This document shows positions 52,716 through 61,289 of a DNA stretch of 64,000 bases, one piece after another. Each line of letters starts with the position of its first letter. Within the stretch, counting starts at the first letter, position 1. The DNA lies in the NCBI GenBank assembly GCA_016709445.1, contig JADJMV010000008.1:1-64000 (forward strand), given 5' to 3'. Source of the DNA: Phycisphaerales bacterium (GTDB lineage: Bacteria; Planctomycetota; Phycisphaerae; Phycisphaerales; UBA1924). A program made the translations under genes and the position numbers. The notes below the pieces were generated by a model that worked only from the letters and a program-made list of their open reading frames with translations, had not been told where the DNA came from and made no database searches.

Positions 52716-55700
52716 ATGCTCGACTCGATTCTTCATTTCTCCATCAAGAACCGCTGGCTTGTTCTGCTGCTTACCGTGATGGTCGGAGCCGTCGGTCTCC
52801 GTTCCATCGAGCGGCTCCCGATCGACGCGGTGCCCGATATCACCAATAACCAGGTGCAGATCAACGCGGTCGCGCAGAGCCTTTCGCCGATCGAGGTCGA
52901 GAAGCAGGTGACGTTTACGATCGAGACTGCGTTGGCCGGCATCCCCGGTCTGCGCTCGACCCGCTCACTGTCGCGGAACGGCTTCGCGCAGATCACCGCC
53001 GTGTTCAGCGATGACGTCGACATCTACTTTGCCCGACAGCAGGTGAGCGAACGCCTCGGCGAGGCCAAGGAGTCCCTACCGCCGGGTGTCGAACCGGTCA
53101 TGGGGCCTGTCGCAACTGGTCTAGGCGAGATCTACATGTACACCGTTGGGTACGAGCACCCGCACGGCGAAGGGGCGGAGTTCTCGCCCGGCAAGCCAGG
53201 TTGGCAACAAGAGGGCGCGTACCTGACACCCGAAGGCCGGACGCTTCGCAGCGATCTGGAGCTGGGTTCATACCTCCGCGAGGTGCAGGACTGGATTATC
53301 CGCCCGCAGCTCAAGGGGGTAAAGGATGTCGCCGGCGTCGAGGCCATCGGTGGCTACGTCAAGCAGTACCACATCCAGCCCGATCCCATGAAGCTCGTCT
53401 CCTATGGCCTTTCGTTCGCCGAGGTGATCGACGCCGTCGAGAAGAACAACGTCTCGACGGGTGCGGGCTACGTGGAGCACAAGGGGGAGTCGTACCTGGT
53501 ACGGGCGACGGGACGGATCACACGCCCCGAACAGGTCGCGGCAATCGTTATCACATCGCGCGGGGGCGTGCCCATCCGTGTCGGGGATATCGTGCAGAGC
53601 GGCAGCGAGGGGATCGGACTGGGACGCGAACTCCGGACAGGCTCGGCGAGCGAGAATGGCGAGGAGGTTGTCGTCGCCACGACCATCATGCTGCTCGGCG
53701 CGAATAGCCGCACCGTCGCTGCGAGCGTGGACGCGAAGATGGCCGAGGTTCGGCGGTCGCTGCCGCCCGGCGTCACCGCCAAGACGGTTCTCGACCGCAC
53801 AAAGCTGGTGGACGCCACCATCGGCACAGTCCAGAAGAACCTATTGGAAGGCGCCGTGCTCGTGATCGTGGTGCTCCTGCTGCTGCTGGGCAATGTGCGG
53901 GCGGCGCTGATTTGTGCCATGGCCATCCCGCTCTCGATGCTCGCCACGGCAACGGGCATGGTGCACAACGGGGTGAGCGGCAACCTCATGTCGCTCGGGG
54001 CGATCGATTTCGGTCTGATCGTCGACGGCGCCGTCATCATCGTCGAGAACTGCCTCAGGCGACTCGGCGACGCCCAACACCGCAAAGACCGCCCGCTCTC
54101 ATTGCAGGAACGCTTGCACGAGGTGCTGGTCGCTTCCAGGGAGATGATCCAGCCCTCGGCCTACGGGCAGGCGATCATCGTGACGGTCTACTTTCCCATC
54201 CTCGCACTCACCGGAGTGGAGGGGAAGATGTTCCACCCGATGGCCATGACGGTGATATTCGCACTCATGGCCGCGTTCATCCTGTCGCTGACGTTTGTGC
54301 CCGCGATGGTGGCCATTTTCATCACCGGCAAGGTCACGGAAAGGGACGTGTTCCTGGTCCGCTGGGCCAAGGCCGCGTACGAACCGGTGCTGAAGCGAGC
54401 GGTCCGCTTTCGCTGGCCGGTGGCCGGCGCCGCCATCTTGGCGTTCGCGGCATCGGGGCTGCTCTTCGCACGGCTTGGCCAGGAGTTTGTCCCCACGCTT
54501 GATGAGAAGGACGTGGCGATGCACGCCATGCGCATCGCTTCAACAGGGCTCACGCAGTCGCAATCGATGCAGTGCGACGTCGAGAAGGCCGTCTCCTCCA
54601 TCCCCGAGGTCGCGTTTGTGTATTCCAAGACCGGCACCGCCGAGATGGCGACCGACCCAATGCCCCCGAACGTTTCGGATACCTTCATAATTCTCCAGGA
54701 CAAGAGCCAGTGGCGGAGCGAGGAGGAACTCGACCGGCTGATCGCCGAGAAGCAGGCCGCGATGGAGACGCGGGGATCGCACGCCGGCCACGACGATCTT
54801 GGCCATGGCGGTGAAGCCGGTGGACATGACCAGGAGGCTACGCTCAAGATCGAGAACCACAAGGGCAAGCTCATCCAATTGATCCAGCTCACCGTAGCCG
54901 ACATCCCCGGCAACAGCTACGAATTCACGCAGCCTATCCAGATGCGGTTCAACGAGCTGATCTCTGGGGTGCGCGGCGACGTCGCGGTTAAGGTCTATGG
55001 CGACGACTTCGATTCGATGGAGACGACCGCTCGACAGGTGTTGTCAGTGCTGCAGAGCATTCCGGGTGTCGCGGACGCCAAAGCCGAGCAGACGGAGGGC
55101 TTGCCCGTCATGACGGTCGATATCGATCGGGCGGCGATCGCCCGGTATGGGCTGTCCGTGCATGATGTGCAGGAGGTCGTGGCGGTGGCGATAGGCGGCC
55201 GCGAAGCTGGGCAGGTGTTTGAAGGCGATCGTCGCTTCGATCTGGTCGTACGCCTCCCAGATGCGCTCCGCGGCAAGATCGACACGCTCGAGCGGCTCCC
55301 CGTCCCGCTCCCGAAGTTGGGGGACGAGGACCAGGGCGTCAAGCTTGTGGGCGAGCACGTCAATGCTTTCACAGACGCTCGGGTTGACCGGATGGGGTTT
55401 GTCCCCCTCGGAAGCGTCGCCACTATTGAGGTTGCCGAGGGCACCAATCAGATCAGCCGCGAGAATGGCAAGCGCCGTATCGTCGTCCAGTGCAACGTGC
55501 GCGGCCGCGACCTGGGATCGTTCGTCGAGGAGGCCCAGACACGGATGGCCTCCGTCCAGCTCCCGCCCGGGCAGTGGCTCGAGTGGGGCGGGCAATTTGA
55601 GAACCTGGTCGCCGCCACGCAGCGCCTCACGATTGTCGTACCGATCTGCTTCTTTCTGATCTTCCTGTTGCTGTTCTCGACGTTCAAGAGCGTCAAGTAC

Positions 55701-56198
55701 GCACTGCTGGTCTTCAGCGCCGTGCCGCTGGGCTTGACCGGCGGCATCGTCGCCCTCTGGCTGCGCGACATGCCCTTCTCAATCTCCGCGGCCGTCGGCT
55801 TCATCGCCCTCTCCGGCGTCGCGGTGCTCAACGGCCTGGTGATGGTGTCGTTCATCAACCAACTCCGTCGCGAAGGGTTGGGGCGCGATGCGGCGATCCT
55901 GCGTGGGTGTGTCGTCCGGCTGCGCCCGGTCTTGATGACCGCGATGGTGGCATCGCTGGGATTCGTGCCGATGGCGCTCGCGCACGGCACCGGGGCCGAG
56001 GTGCAAAGGCCCTTGGCAACGGTCGTCATCGGCGGCCTGATCTCCAGCACGCTGCTGACGCTCGTCGTGCTCCCCGCACTCTATCGCATCTTCACCGGTC
56101 GAGAGGCTTCGGGCCAGCTCGCGACGGCCAACCAGCCATGGGAGAAGCCCGAGTCCGGCCCGCTGGGGGTTCGACCTGAGGGTGTGACGCCGGAATAG
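52716..56198 (+). CDS. Heavy-metal efflux RND pump, CusA/CzcA type
   Basis: 1,160 residues versus ~1,040-1,050 in CusA/CzcA. Inner-membrane proton antiporter that exports divalent or monovalent metal ions. Start MLDSILHFSIKNRWLVLLLT. HME-RND signatures: RLPIDAVPDITNNQVQINAV, EVEKQVTFTIETALAGIPGL, SLSRNGFAQITAVFSDDVDI, the TM4 proton relay SLGAIDFGLIVDGAVIIVEN (Asp/Glu), and LKSVKYALLVFSAVPLGLTG-like FKSVKYALLVFSAVPLGLTG. Around residues 685-715 is an extra His/Asp-rich loop (HAGHDDLGHGGEAGGHDQ) facing the periplasm. Follows its fusion protein by 35 bases: one operon. Confidence 0.95.
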   Translation: MLDSILHFSIKNRWLVLLLTVMVGAVGLRSIERLPIDAVPDITNNQVQINAVAQSLSPIEVEKQVTFTIETALAGIPGLRSTRSLSRNGFAQITAVFSDDVDIYFARQQVSERLGEAKESLPPGVEPVMGPVATGLGEIYMYTVGYEHPHGEGAEFSPGKPGWQQEGAYLTPEGRTLRSDLELGSYLREVQDWIIRPQLKGVKDVAGVEAIGGYVKQYHIQPDPMKLVSYGLSFAEVIDAVEKNNVSTGAGYVEHKGESYLVRATGRITRPEQVAAIVITSRGGVPIRVGDIVQSGSEGIGLGRELRTGSASENGEEVVVATTIMLLGANSRTVAASVDAKMAEVRRSLPPGVTAKTVLDRTKLVDATIGTVQKNLLEGAVLVIVVLLLLLGNVRAALICAMAIPLSMLATATGMVHNGVSGNLMSLGAIDFGLIVDGAVIIVENCLRRLGDAQHRKDRPLSLQERLHEVLVASREMIQPSAYGQAIIVTVYFPILALTGVEGKMFHPMAMTVIFALMAAFILSLTFVPAMVAIFITGKVTERDVFLVRWAKAAYEPVLKRAVRFRWPVAGAAILAFAASGLLFARLGQEFVPTLDEKDVAMHAMRIASTGLTQSQSMQCDVEKAVSSIPEVAFVYSKTGTAEMATDPMPPNVSDTFIILQDKSQWRSEEELDRLIAEKQAAMETRGSHAGHDDLGHGGEAGGHDQEATLKIENHKGKLIQLIQLTVADIPGNSYEFTQPIQMRFNELISGVRGDVAVKVYGDDFDSMETTARQVLSVLQSIPGVADAKAEQTEGLPVMTVDIDRAAIARYGLSVHDVQEVVAVAIGGREAGQVFEGDRRFDLVVRLPDALRGKIDTLERLPVPLPKLGDEDQGVKLVGEHVNAFTDARVDRMGFVPLGSVATIEVAEGTNQISRENGKRRIVVQCNVRGRDLGSFVEEAQTRMASVQLPPGQWLEWGGQFENLVAATQRLTIVVPICFFLIFLLLFSTFKSVKYALLVFSAVPLGLTGGIVALWLRDMPFSISAAVGFIALSGVAVLNGLVMVSFINQLRREGLGRDAAILRGCVVRLRPVLMTAMVASLGFVPMALAHGTGAEVQRPLATVVIGGLISSTLLTLVVLPALYRIFTGREASGQLATANQPWEKPESGPLGVRPEGVTPE

Positions 56199-56388
56199 GC
56201 CAATCCCCGCTGCGCCGGAGGAGCGCACGCGACACCAAGTGGAGGGGGAGAGTCGGGTGTTCGGCGTGAGCCGGTGCGCGTCGTCCTTTCGCGACTCGTG
56301 CCGTGGCCCGCAGGTATGTCCGAAATCGCGCTGCATTGCGAGACATGCTCGCCGTCCTGACGCGAGTGTGGCCGCACCCGCGCCCGTC

Positions 56389-57176
56389 TCAGATTGATCG
56401 ATGTCCTCGATGCAGCCGGCCGGAAGCTCCGAAATGTCGTGGTAGCCGCACATGGTCACGGCGTCGCCATGATCGCGTGCCAACCGGCGCAGGTGCTCAA
56501 GACTCCTGAGACGTTTCTCGTCGTCGTCGGCTCTCGCCGCCGCGAGTTTCCCCACCGGGTGGTAAGGCTCCGACAACTCGGCGGCGAGGTAGTACGCGTC
56601 ACCCACGTGCAGGAGCCACCCGTCTTCCTGCCCGATCGCGACCCCGCAGTGTCCGAGCGTGTGCCCAGCCAGGGGGATCAGGAGCACCTCCGCGGAAAGG
56701 GGCGTGTCTACCCGCCGGGCGGTGAACCCGAACCAGTCTCGCGTGATCCCTGTCTCGCTGTACGCCCTCCACCGTGGCCCATGCTCGAACTGGCTCGGGA
56801 CATACCTGGGGTGACCAGACTCGAGATTTCGCAGCTCTTCCTCGGCGAGGTGTACCTGCGCGTCGGGAAAGTCGCCGAGTCCTCCTGCATGATCCGGATC
56901 CGCATGGGTGAGCACGACGCCCCTCACCTGTTTACGCCCTATCCCGAGCGCCTCGAGCCGGGCGACAGCCGTATCCTTCGCATTGAACTGGAAACCGGCG
57001 GCATCAATCAGCTCCTGTCCGAGTCGGGCAACCGGATCGCGGACGTCCAGAAGCCCGATTCCTGTGTCAACCAGCACGACGTTGTCGCCGTCTCGAAGGG
57101 CGAGACAATGGCACACAACCGTCGGACTCGACTGGACAAGCAGCGTGCCGCAATTGATGTGGTAGATGTCCGTCAT
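56389..57176 (-). CDS. Metallo-beta-lactamase-fold hydrolase, 3' end uncertain
   Basis: About 262 residues from ATG 57176 (MTDIYHINCGTLLVQSSPTV). Zinc site: LTHADPDHAGGLGDFPDAQV (H-x-D-x-D-H, slightly variant), PLAGHTLGHCGVAIGQ (His), LLHVGDAYYLA (Asp), MCGYHDISE (His). Family members hydrolyse thioesters, lactones or phosphodiesters; this variant resembles lactonase-like/acyl-hydrolase subgroups but substrate is unknown. The frame shows no stop until deep inside antisense CusA, while a TGA in another frame lies at 56391-56389, so a frameshift near the end likely hides the true stop. Confidence 0.75.
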
Positions 57177-57418
57177 CAACAACCCTCGGACTTTCACTCG
57201 CAGAGCGCTTCCGATGCACTCGACCCCTGCTTGCGGCCGGCGCAAGCTCTTGAAGTCGTGGACCTGCAGGGCCCGATCGCGTCGCCCGGGCCGGGGCGAA
57301 TGCAACGACAAGATTCGATCAGGCTGGCCCGACGCTACGCCCCCATAAGCACAGAATCCAGCCCGGGAGCCTGCTGTGGTGACGGGGAGAGGGGCCACAG
57401 AGTCGAGACTGCTGCACT

Positions 57419-57901
57419 CTACTTCGTCACGGCGCGCTCGAGCTGTTCGCTCTCGATCTTGACCATGGTCATCATCGCCTGCATCGCCTTGCCGGCCCGT
57501 ATCGGGTCGGGATCGGCGATCAAGTCGACCAGCAGTTTGGGATCAATCTGCCACGAGACGCCGAAGTGATCGGTAATCCAGCCGCAGGCGACGGGGGCTC
57601 CGCCCGCCGCGACGAACTTGTCCCAGTATTCATCAAGTTCTTGCTGGGTGTCGCAGAGGACGGCGATGGAGAACCCTTGGCTGAACGTGAACGACGGACC
57701 GCCGTTGAGGGCCGTGAATTCACGACCGTCCAGCGTAAACTCCACAGTCATTACGCTGCCGGCCTGGAAGGGCGACTGGGGCCCGAGGTCGGGGTAGTGA
57801 GTGACCCGCGTGATCTTCGAGTTTGGGAAAAGCGACGTATAAAAACGCGCCGCATCCTCCGCCTGATCATTGAATGTCATGAAGGTGCTGATTCTGGGCA
57901 T
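57419..57901 (-). CDS. VOC-superfamily protein, PhnB-like (3-dmu-9_3-mt domain)
   Basis: 160 residues, cytoplasmic. PhnB/3-demethylubiquinone-9 3-methyltransferase-like domain: FMTFNDQAEDAARFYTSLFP, SKITRVTHYPDLGPQSPFQA, GREFTALNGGPSFTFSQGFS, GWITDHFGVSWQIDPKLLVD. These are small betaalphabetabetabeta (VOC) proteins; catalytic role is not established despite the name. It is a single gene. Confidence 0.9.
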   Translation of the reverse strand: MPRISTFMTFNDQAEDAARFYTSLFPNSKITRVTHYPDLGPQSPFQAGSVMTVEFTLDGREFTALNGGPSFTFSQGFSIAVLCDTQQELDEYWDKFVAAGGAPVACGWITDHFGVSWQIDPKLLVDLIADPDPIRAGKAMQAMMTMVKIESEQLERAVTK

Positions 57902-58309
57902 GGGAGAATCCTACAGGCACGTGGGCCGAGATTCAATCGGTCTGGACGCCGGACGGGGTTGGCGCCTCGGCATGCCCGCTTGACACGTCCGCCGTGCGCG
58001 CGCCGCCTTCGACGCCGCGAGTCAGGAGGCGTGCACAGGACGATGTTGACAGCCCTCGCGGACGCCCTCTGCCGCCGATCCGGGATGCGCCGGGACTTGG
58101 CGTCCAGCGTCCCACGATCCACTTGAGCGAGCCGCCGGCGGGAATCGACGGGCGGCCGCGCCGGATCGAAACCTGGCACGCCAGATTCCCCACAAGCTCT
58201 CGCTCCGACGATCGGGGAGCAACCTCGGGGAGCTTCCGAGGCCCCGGGCCCGGACGCCATGCCCGCACCCGCTCCCTCTCGGCAATACGACCCCACCGGA
58301 TCCGACCTC
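57902..58309. other. Divergent intergenic region of ~410 bases
   Basis: Separates the PhnB-like gene from the aspartyl protease. Open frames are only statistical. No clear promoter or operator found; start signals for both neighbours must lie here. Confidence 0.4.
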
Positions 58310-59615
58310 ATGCTCAAGACGCTGCTCCGCATCCTGGCGATTCCGCTGCTCGTGGCTGGCGCAGGCGCGCAGACAGGACCGCCAGTTCTCGATGCCGATT
58401 CTGCGGCGATCACCATCCAGGACGGCGAGGTCCTGCTGCAAGGCGTGTGGACGGCCGGTTCGATAGATGGAATCGAGGTGTACGACGCGATCCGGTCGGC
58501 GCGAGGCCGAAGAGTCACTTTCATTTCGGACACAGATTCGGTGTCGTTCGATGTCGCCCCCGGCAACACCTACGAGTTTGTGATCCGTCTCGGGGATGGA
58601 AGGCTCTGCCCTACCCGGGTCTCGACGATCACACAAGGGTTGCAACGGATGGGGAGGCGTCGCCCGGCGCTTCCCGTGAGATCACAATCACGATCGAGCA
58701 CGGCAAACTCCACATGCGCGGCAGGTTCAACGACTCGACCGATCTGGACCTGATCTTCGACACCGGCGCGGACATCTGCGTCCTCTATCCCTCCGCCGGC
58801 GAGAAGGGCGCCGCCCTCACATTCGATGGCGTGATCAACAACACCGGCACCGGCGGGACGACGCGGCGCCAGGTCAGCCGCGACAATCGGCTGGAGGTCG
58901 CCGATTGTCTCTGGATGCACGAGCCCGTGCTCTATGTGGAGAAGCAGGCTGACCACGCCGATGGAATCGTCGGATACCGAGTCTTCGAGGACCGCGTTGT
59001 CGAGTTCGACTACGACCGGATGCTGATGACCATCCGCGAGACCGCACCGCAGCCGAGGAAGGGCATGGCCCAGGCCGGGCTGACCCGGTCGGGCACGCTG
59101 ATGTCACTGGATGCCGCGCTCGAGTCGGACGGGACGGAATCGGTGGGTCCGTTCCTCCTGGACACGGGCGGCACCGGAACGCTGATTGTCAACCAGGCTT
59201 TCGCGTCCGATCACGGCCTGCGCGGCCGCCTCCGCAAGCTTGGGACCGGCGAGGCCCGTGGCGTCGGACCGGCCGTGATTCACCTCGACTGCCTCCTGCT
59301 GCCCAGTCTCTCCCTGGCCGGGTTTGAACTACGGGATGTGCCGATCGTCGTGGAGGTCGCCGGCACGGACAATCCGGCCCCGCCCGGCGCGCGCTGTGCA
59401 TGGATGTACTGCAGCGATTCAACATGATCATCGACTACCCGAACCAAGTGGCATATCTCGAGCCCAATTCCCGGTTCGAACAACCCTTCCCCGCGGGAGG
59501 AGTGTCGCGTCCCCGAGCCGTGGTGCTCGTATTGGGCGGAATGCTCCTCCTCGCCGGGTCACTCTGGATCTGGCACGGGGCCACCGGCCGGAGACGTTCG
59601 CGCTCGATCGGGTGA
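58310..59615 (+). CDS. Secreted aspartyl protease-like protein with two DTG motifs and a C-terminal membrane anchor, two frameshifts
   Basis: Starts at 58310 with a signal peptide (MLKTLLRILAIPLLVAGAGA). Two retropepsin/pepsin-like active-site motifs occur on one chain, LIFDTGADICVL and LLDTGGTGTLIV, each followed by a hydrophobic-Gly stretch (VGYRVFEDRVVEFDY; MDVLQRFNMIIDYP), so a two-lobed enzyme is possible. A C-terminal TM helix (AVVLVLGGMLLLAGSLWIWH) followed by Arg residues anchors it. Shifts are needed near 58,610-58,640 and near 59,388-59,395 to join the parts. Confidence 0.7.
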
Positions 59616-59714
59616 CCGAAGCGTTGCGGCAGAGGGTCTGACGCTCGAACGCCCCGAAGAGTGCGAGAGACGACCGGTCGGCATGCCGGGGACCCGCATC
59701 GGACCAACCGTGAC

Positions 59715-60638
59715 CTATCTGCGTCGGACGGGAAGCTGGACAAACAGCTCAAAGTGCTCCGCGCCGTGGGCGAATGGACGCCCGATCCAGGCCTCGAAGC
59801 ACGGATGGTCATCGGGCACGTACCCGCTGCGGGGGAGCCAGACGCCGTAGAGCCACCGGAGCGCGGACAGCTCGAGGTCAATCCCGCCCCGGACCTCGAC
59901 CTGCGCGACCACCATGGGCGGGAAGGAAAACCGGCCGACCTCACCCTCGGGCTCGAACCTGGCCGCCTCGACCGCCACGTGGTATCGGCACTGCTCGAGG
60001 GGGACAAGCTCCGGGCTCTCCCACTGATAGCCCAGCCATTGTCCGTCCGCCAAGCCTCGAATCTCGGCCCAAGCCACGAGGCGCCGCGCGGCCGCGGGGA
60101 CAGCATCTGCTTTGTACGGCTCAGCCACGCGGATATAGGCGACCCTTCGGGCGGGAACATCACGGATCCGCACGCGGAACCCATCGGGGTTCTCGCGCGC
60201 TGGCAGGCGGGCCACGTGTCGCGATTCGCCCGGCCGCGAGGTGACCGCCTCGAGTTCGCCCAGGTGCGCGGCACGCCATCCCTTGAGGTCGAACCTGCTC
60301 GGAGCGGCGCCGTACTGCCGCTTGAAACTCCGTGAGAAATCGGAGGAGGACGCGAAGCCGCACTCGAGGGCGACGCGGGTCAGTGGCCGCCTCGGAGCAT
60401 GGGCCATCATCAGCAAGGCCCGCTCCAGGCGGAGTCGCTTGACGAATTCGGCGGGCGTCTCACCGACCAGGGCCTGGAATACGCGGTGAAAGTGGTACGG
60501 CGAGAGGTGGGCGATCCGAGCGAGCGAGACCAGGCTCAACGGGTCCCGGAGATGGCTCACGACATGGTCGATCACGAGGTTGACCCGCTCGACATAGGCA
60601 AGGGTTGTGGACGCTCGAGGTTCGCCGCGGGTTCGCAA
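59715..60638 (-). CDS. AraC-family regulator with GyrI-like effector-binding domain
   Basis: About 307 residues. Order: AraC/XylS HTH (RVNLVIDHVVSHLRDPLSLV; RIAHLSPYHFHRVFQALVG; ALECGFASSSDFSRSFKRQ), then a GyrI/AraC effector-binding domain (IRDVPARRVAYIRVAEPYKA, RYHVAVEAARFEPEGEVG, GIDLELSALRWLYGVWLP). Such proteins sense small molecules and control a nearby gene. The TTG at 60638 is preferred over an upstream TTG at 60701, because a GGAGG lies 12 bases before it; the start is uncertain. It diverges from the VOC lipoprotein gene. Confidence 0.85.
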   Translation of the reverse strand: MRTRGEPRASTTLAYVERVNLVIDHVVSHLRDPLSLVSLARIAHLSPYHFHRVFQALVGETPAEFVKRLRLERALLMMAHAPRRPLTRVALECGFASSSDFSRSFKRQYGAAPSRFDLKGWRAAHLGELEAVTSRPGESRHVARLPARENPDGFRVRIRDVPARRVAYIRVAEPYKADAVPAAARRLVAWAEIRGLADGQWLGYQWESPELVPLEQCRYHVAVEAARFEPEGEVGRFSFPPMVVAQVEVRGGIDLELSALRWLYGVWLPRSGYVPDDHPCFEAWIGRPFAHGAEHFELFVQLPVRRR

Positions 60639-60727
60639 GATTTGGCAAGTCCTCCAACGGGCGACAGGTATGCTAGCCCTCGCTGGCACCATGCATCCCA
60701 ATCACCGAGTCAGACGGGGAGGATACC

Positions 60728-61213
60728 TTGAGGCGGTACTTTGCGGTATTTCTGGCAGCCGGACTCACCGGCTGCGCGTCGACGAACCACGCACACCCGG
60801 CACGCCCCGCGGCCGCGGGAGAAGATCACATGCAACTCGGCAACTTCTCGGTCAGTCTGGCCGTCAAGGACCTCGCGGCCTCGCGCGAGTTCTATGAAAA
60901 ACTGGGCTTCCGAGCCAGCGGCGGCGACGGGAAACACTTCGTGGTCCTCCAGAACGACACCAGCACCATCGGCCTCTTCCAGGGCATGTTTGAGAGGAAC
61001 ACCCTCACCTTCAACCCGGGCTGGGACCGGAACTGCGCCACCCTGGCCGAATTCGACGACGTCCGTGACATTCAGAGGGAACTCAGGCATCGGGGACTCA
61101 CCATGGCCGCCGCGGCCGACGAATCCTCGACCGGGCCCGCCTTTCTGATGGTGCTCGACCCCGACGGAAACCCGGTGCTGATCGACCAGCACGTCGCGAG
61201 CCCGGCCAAGTAG
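60728..61213 (+). CDS. VOC-superfamily lipoprotein (glyoxalase/bleomycin-resistance fold)
   Basis: 161 residues, starting with TTG 60728 (RBS GGGGAGG). Lipoprotein signal FAVFLAAGLTGCASTNHAHP. VOC fold in the rest: FSVSLAVKDLAASREFYEKL, GFRASGGDGKHFVVLQND, NTLTFNPGWDRNCATLAEFD, MVLDPDGNPVLIDQHV. VOC proteins are normally cytoplasmic, so an exported lipoprotein form is unusual. Divergent with an AraC-GyrI gene, which may regulate it. Confidence 0.85.
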   Translation: MRRYFAVFLAAGLTGCASTNHAHPARPAAAGEDHMQLGNFSVSLAVKDLAASREFYEKLGFRASGGDGKHFVVLQNDTSTIGLFQGMFERNTLTFNPGWDRNCATLAEFDDVRDIQRELRHRGLTMAAAADESSTGPAFLMVLDPDGNPVLIDQHVASPAK

Positions 61214-61289
61214 GGCCAGGCGGGGGGCGGTATGCTGCGTGCCGGCGCCGACGGGTTTGGCCGACGGACGCCGACCGAGGACTCCAGCC

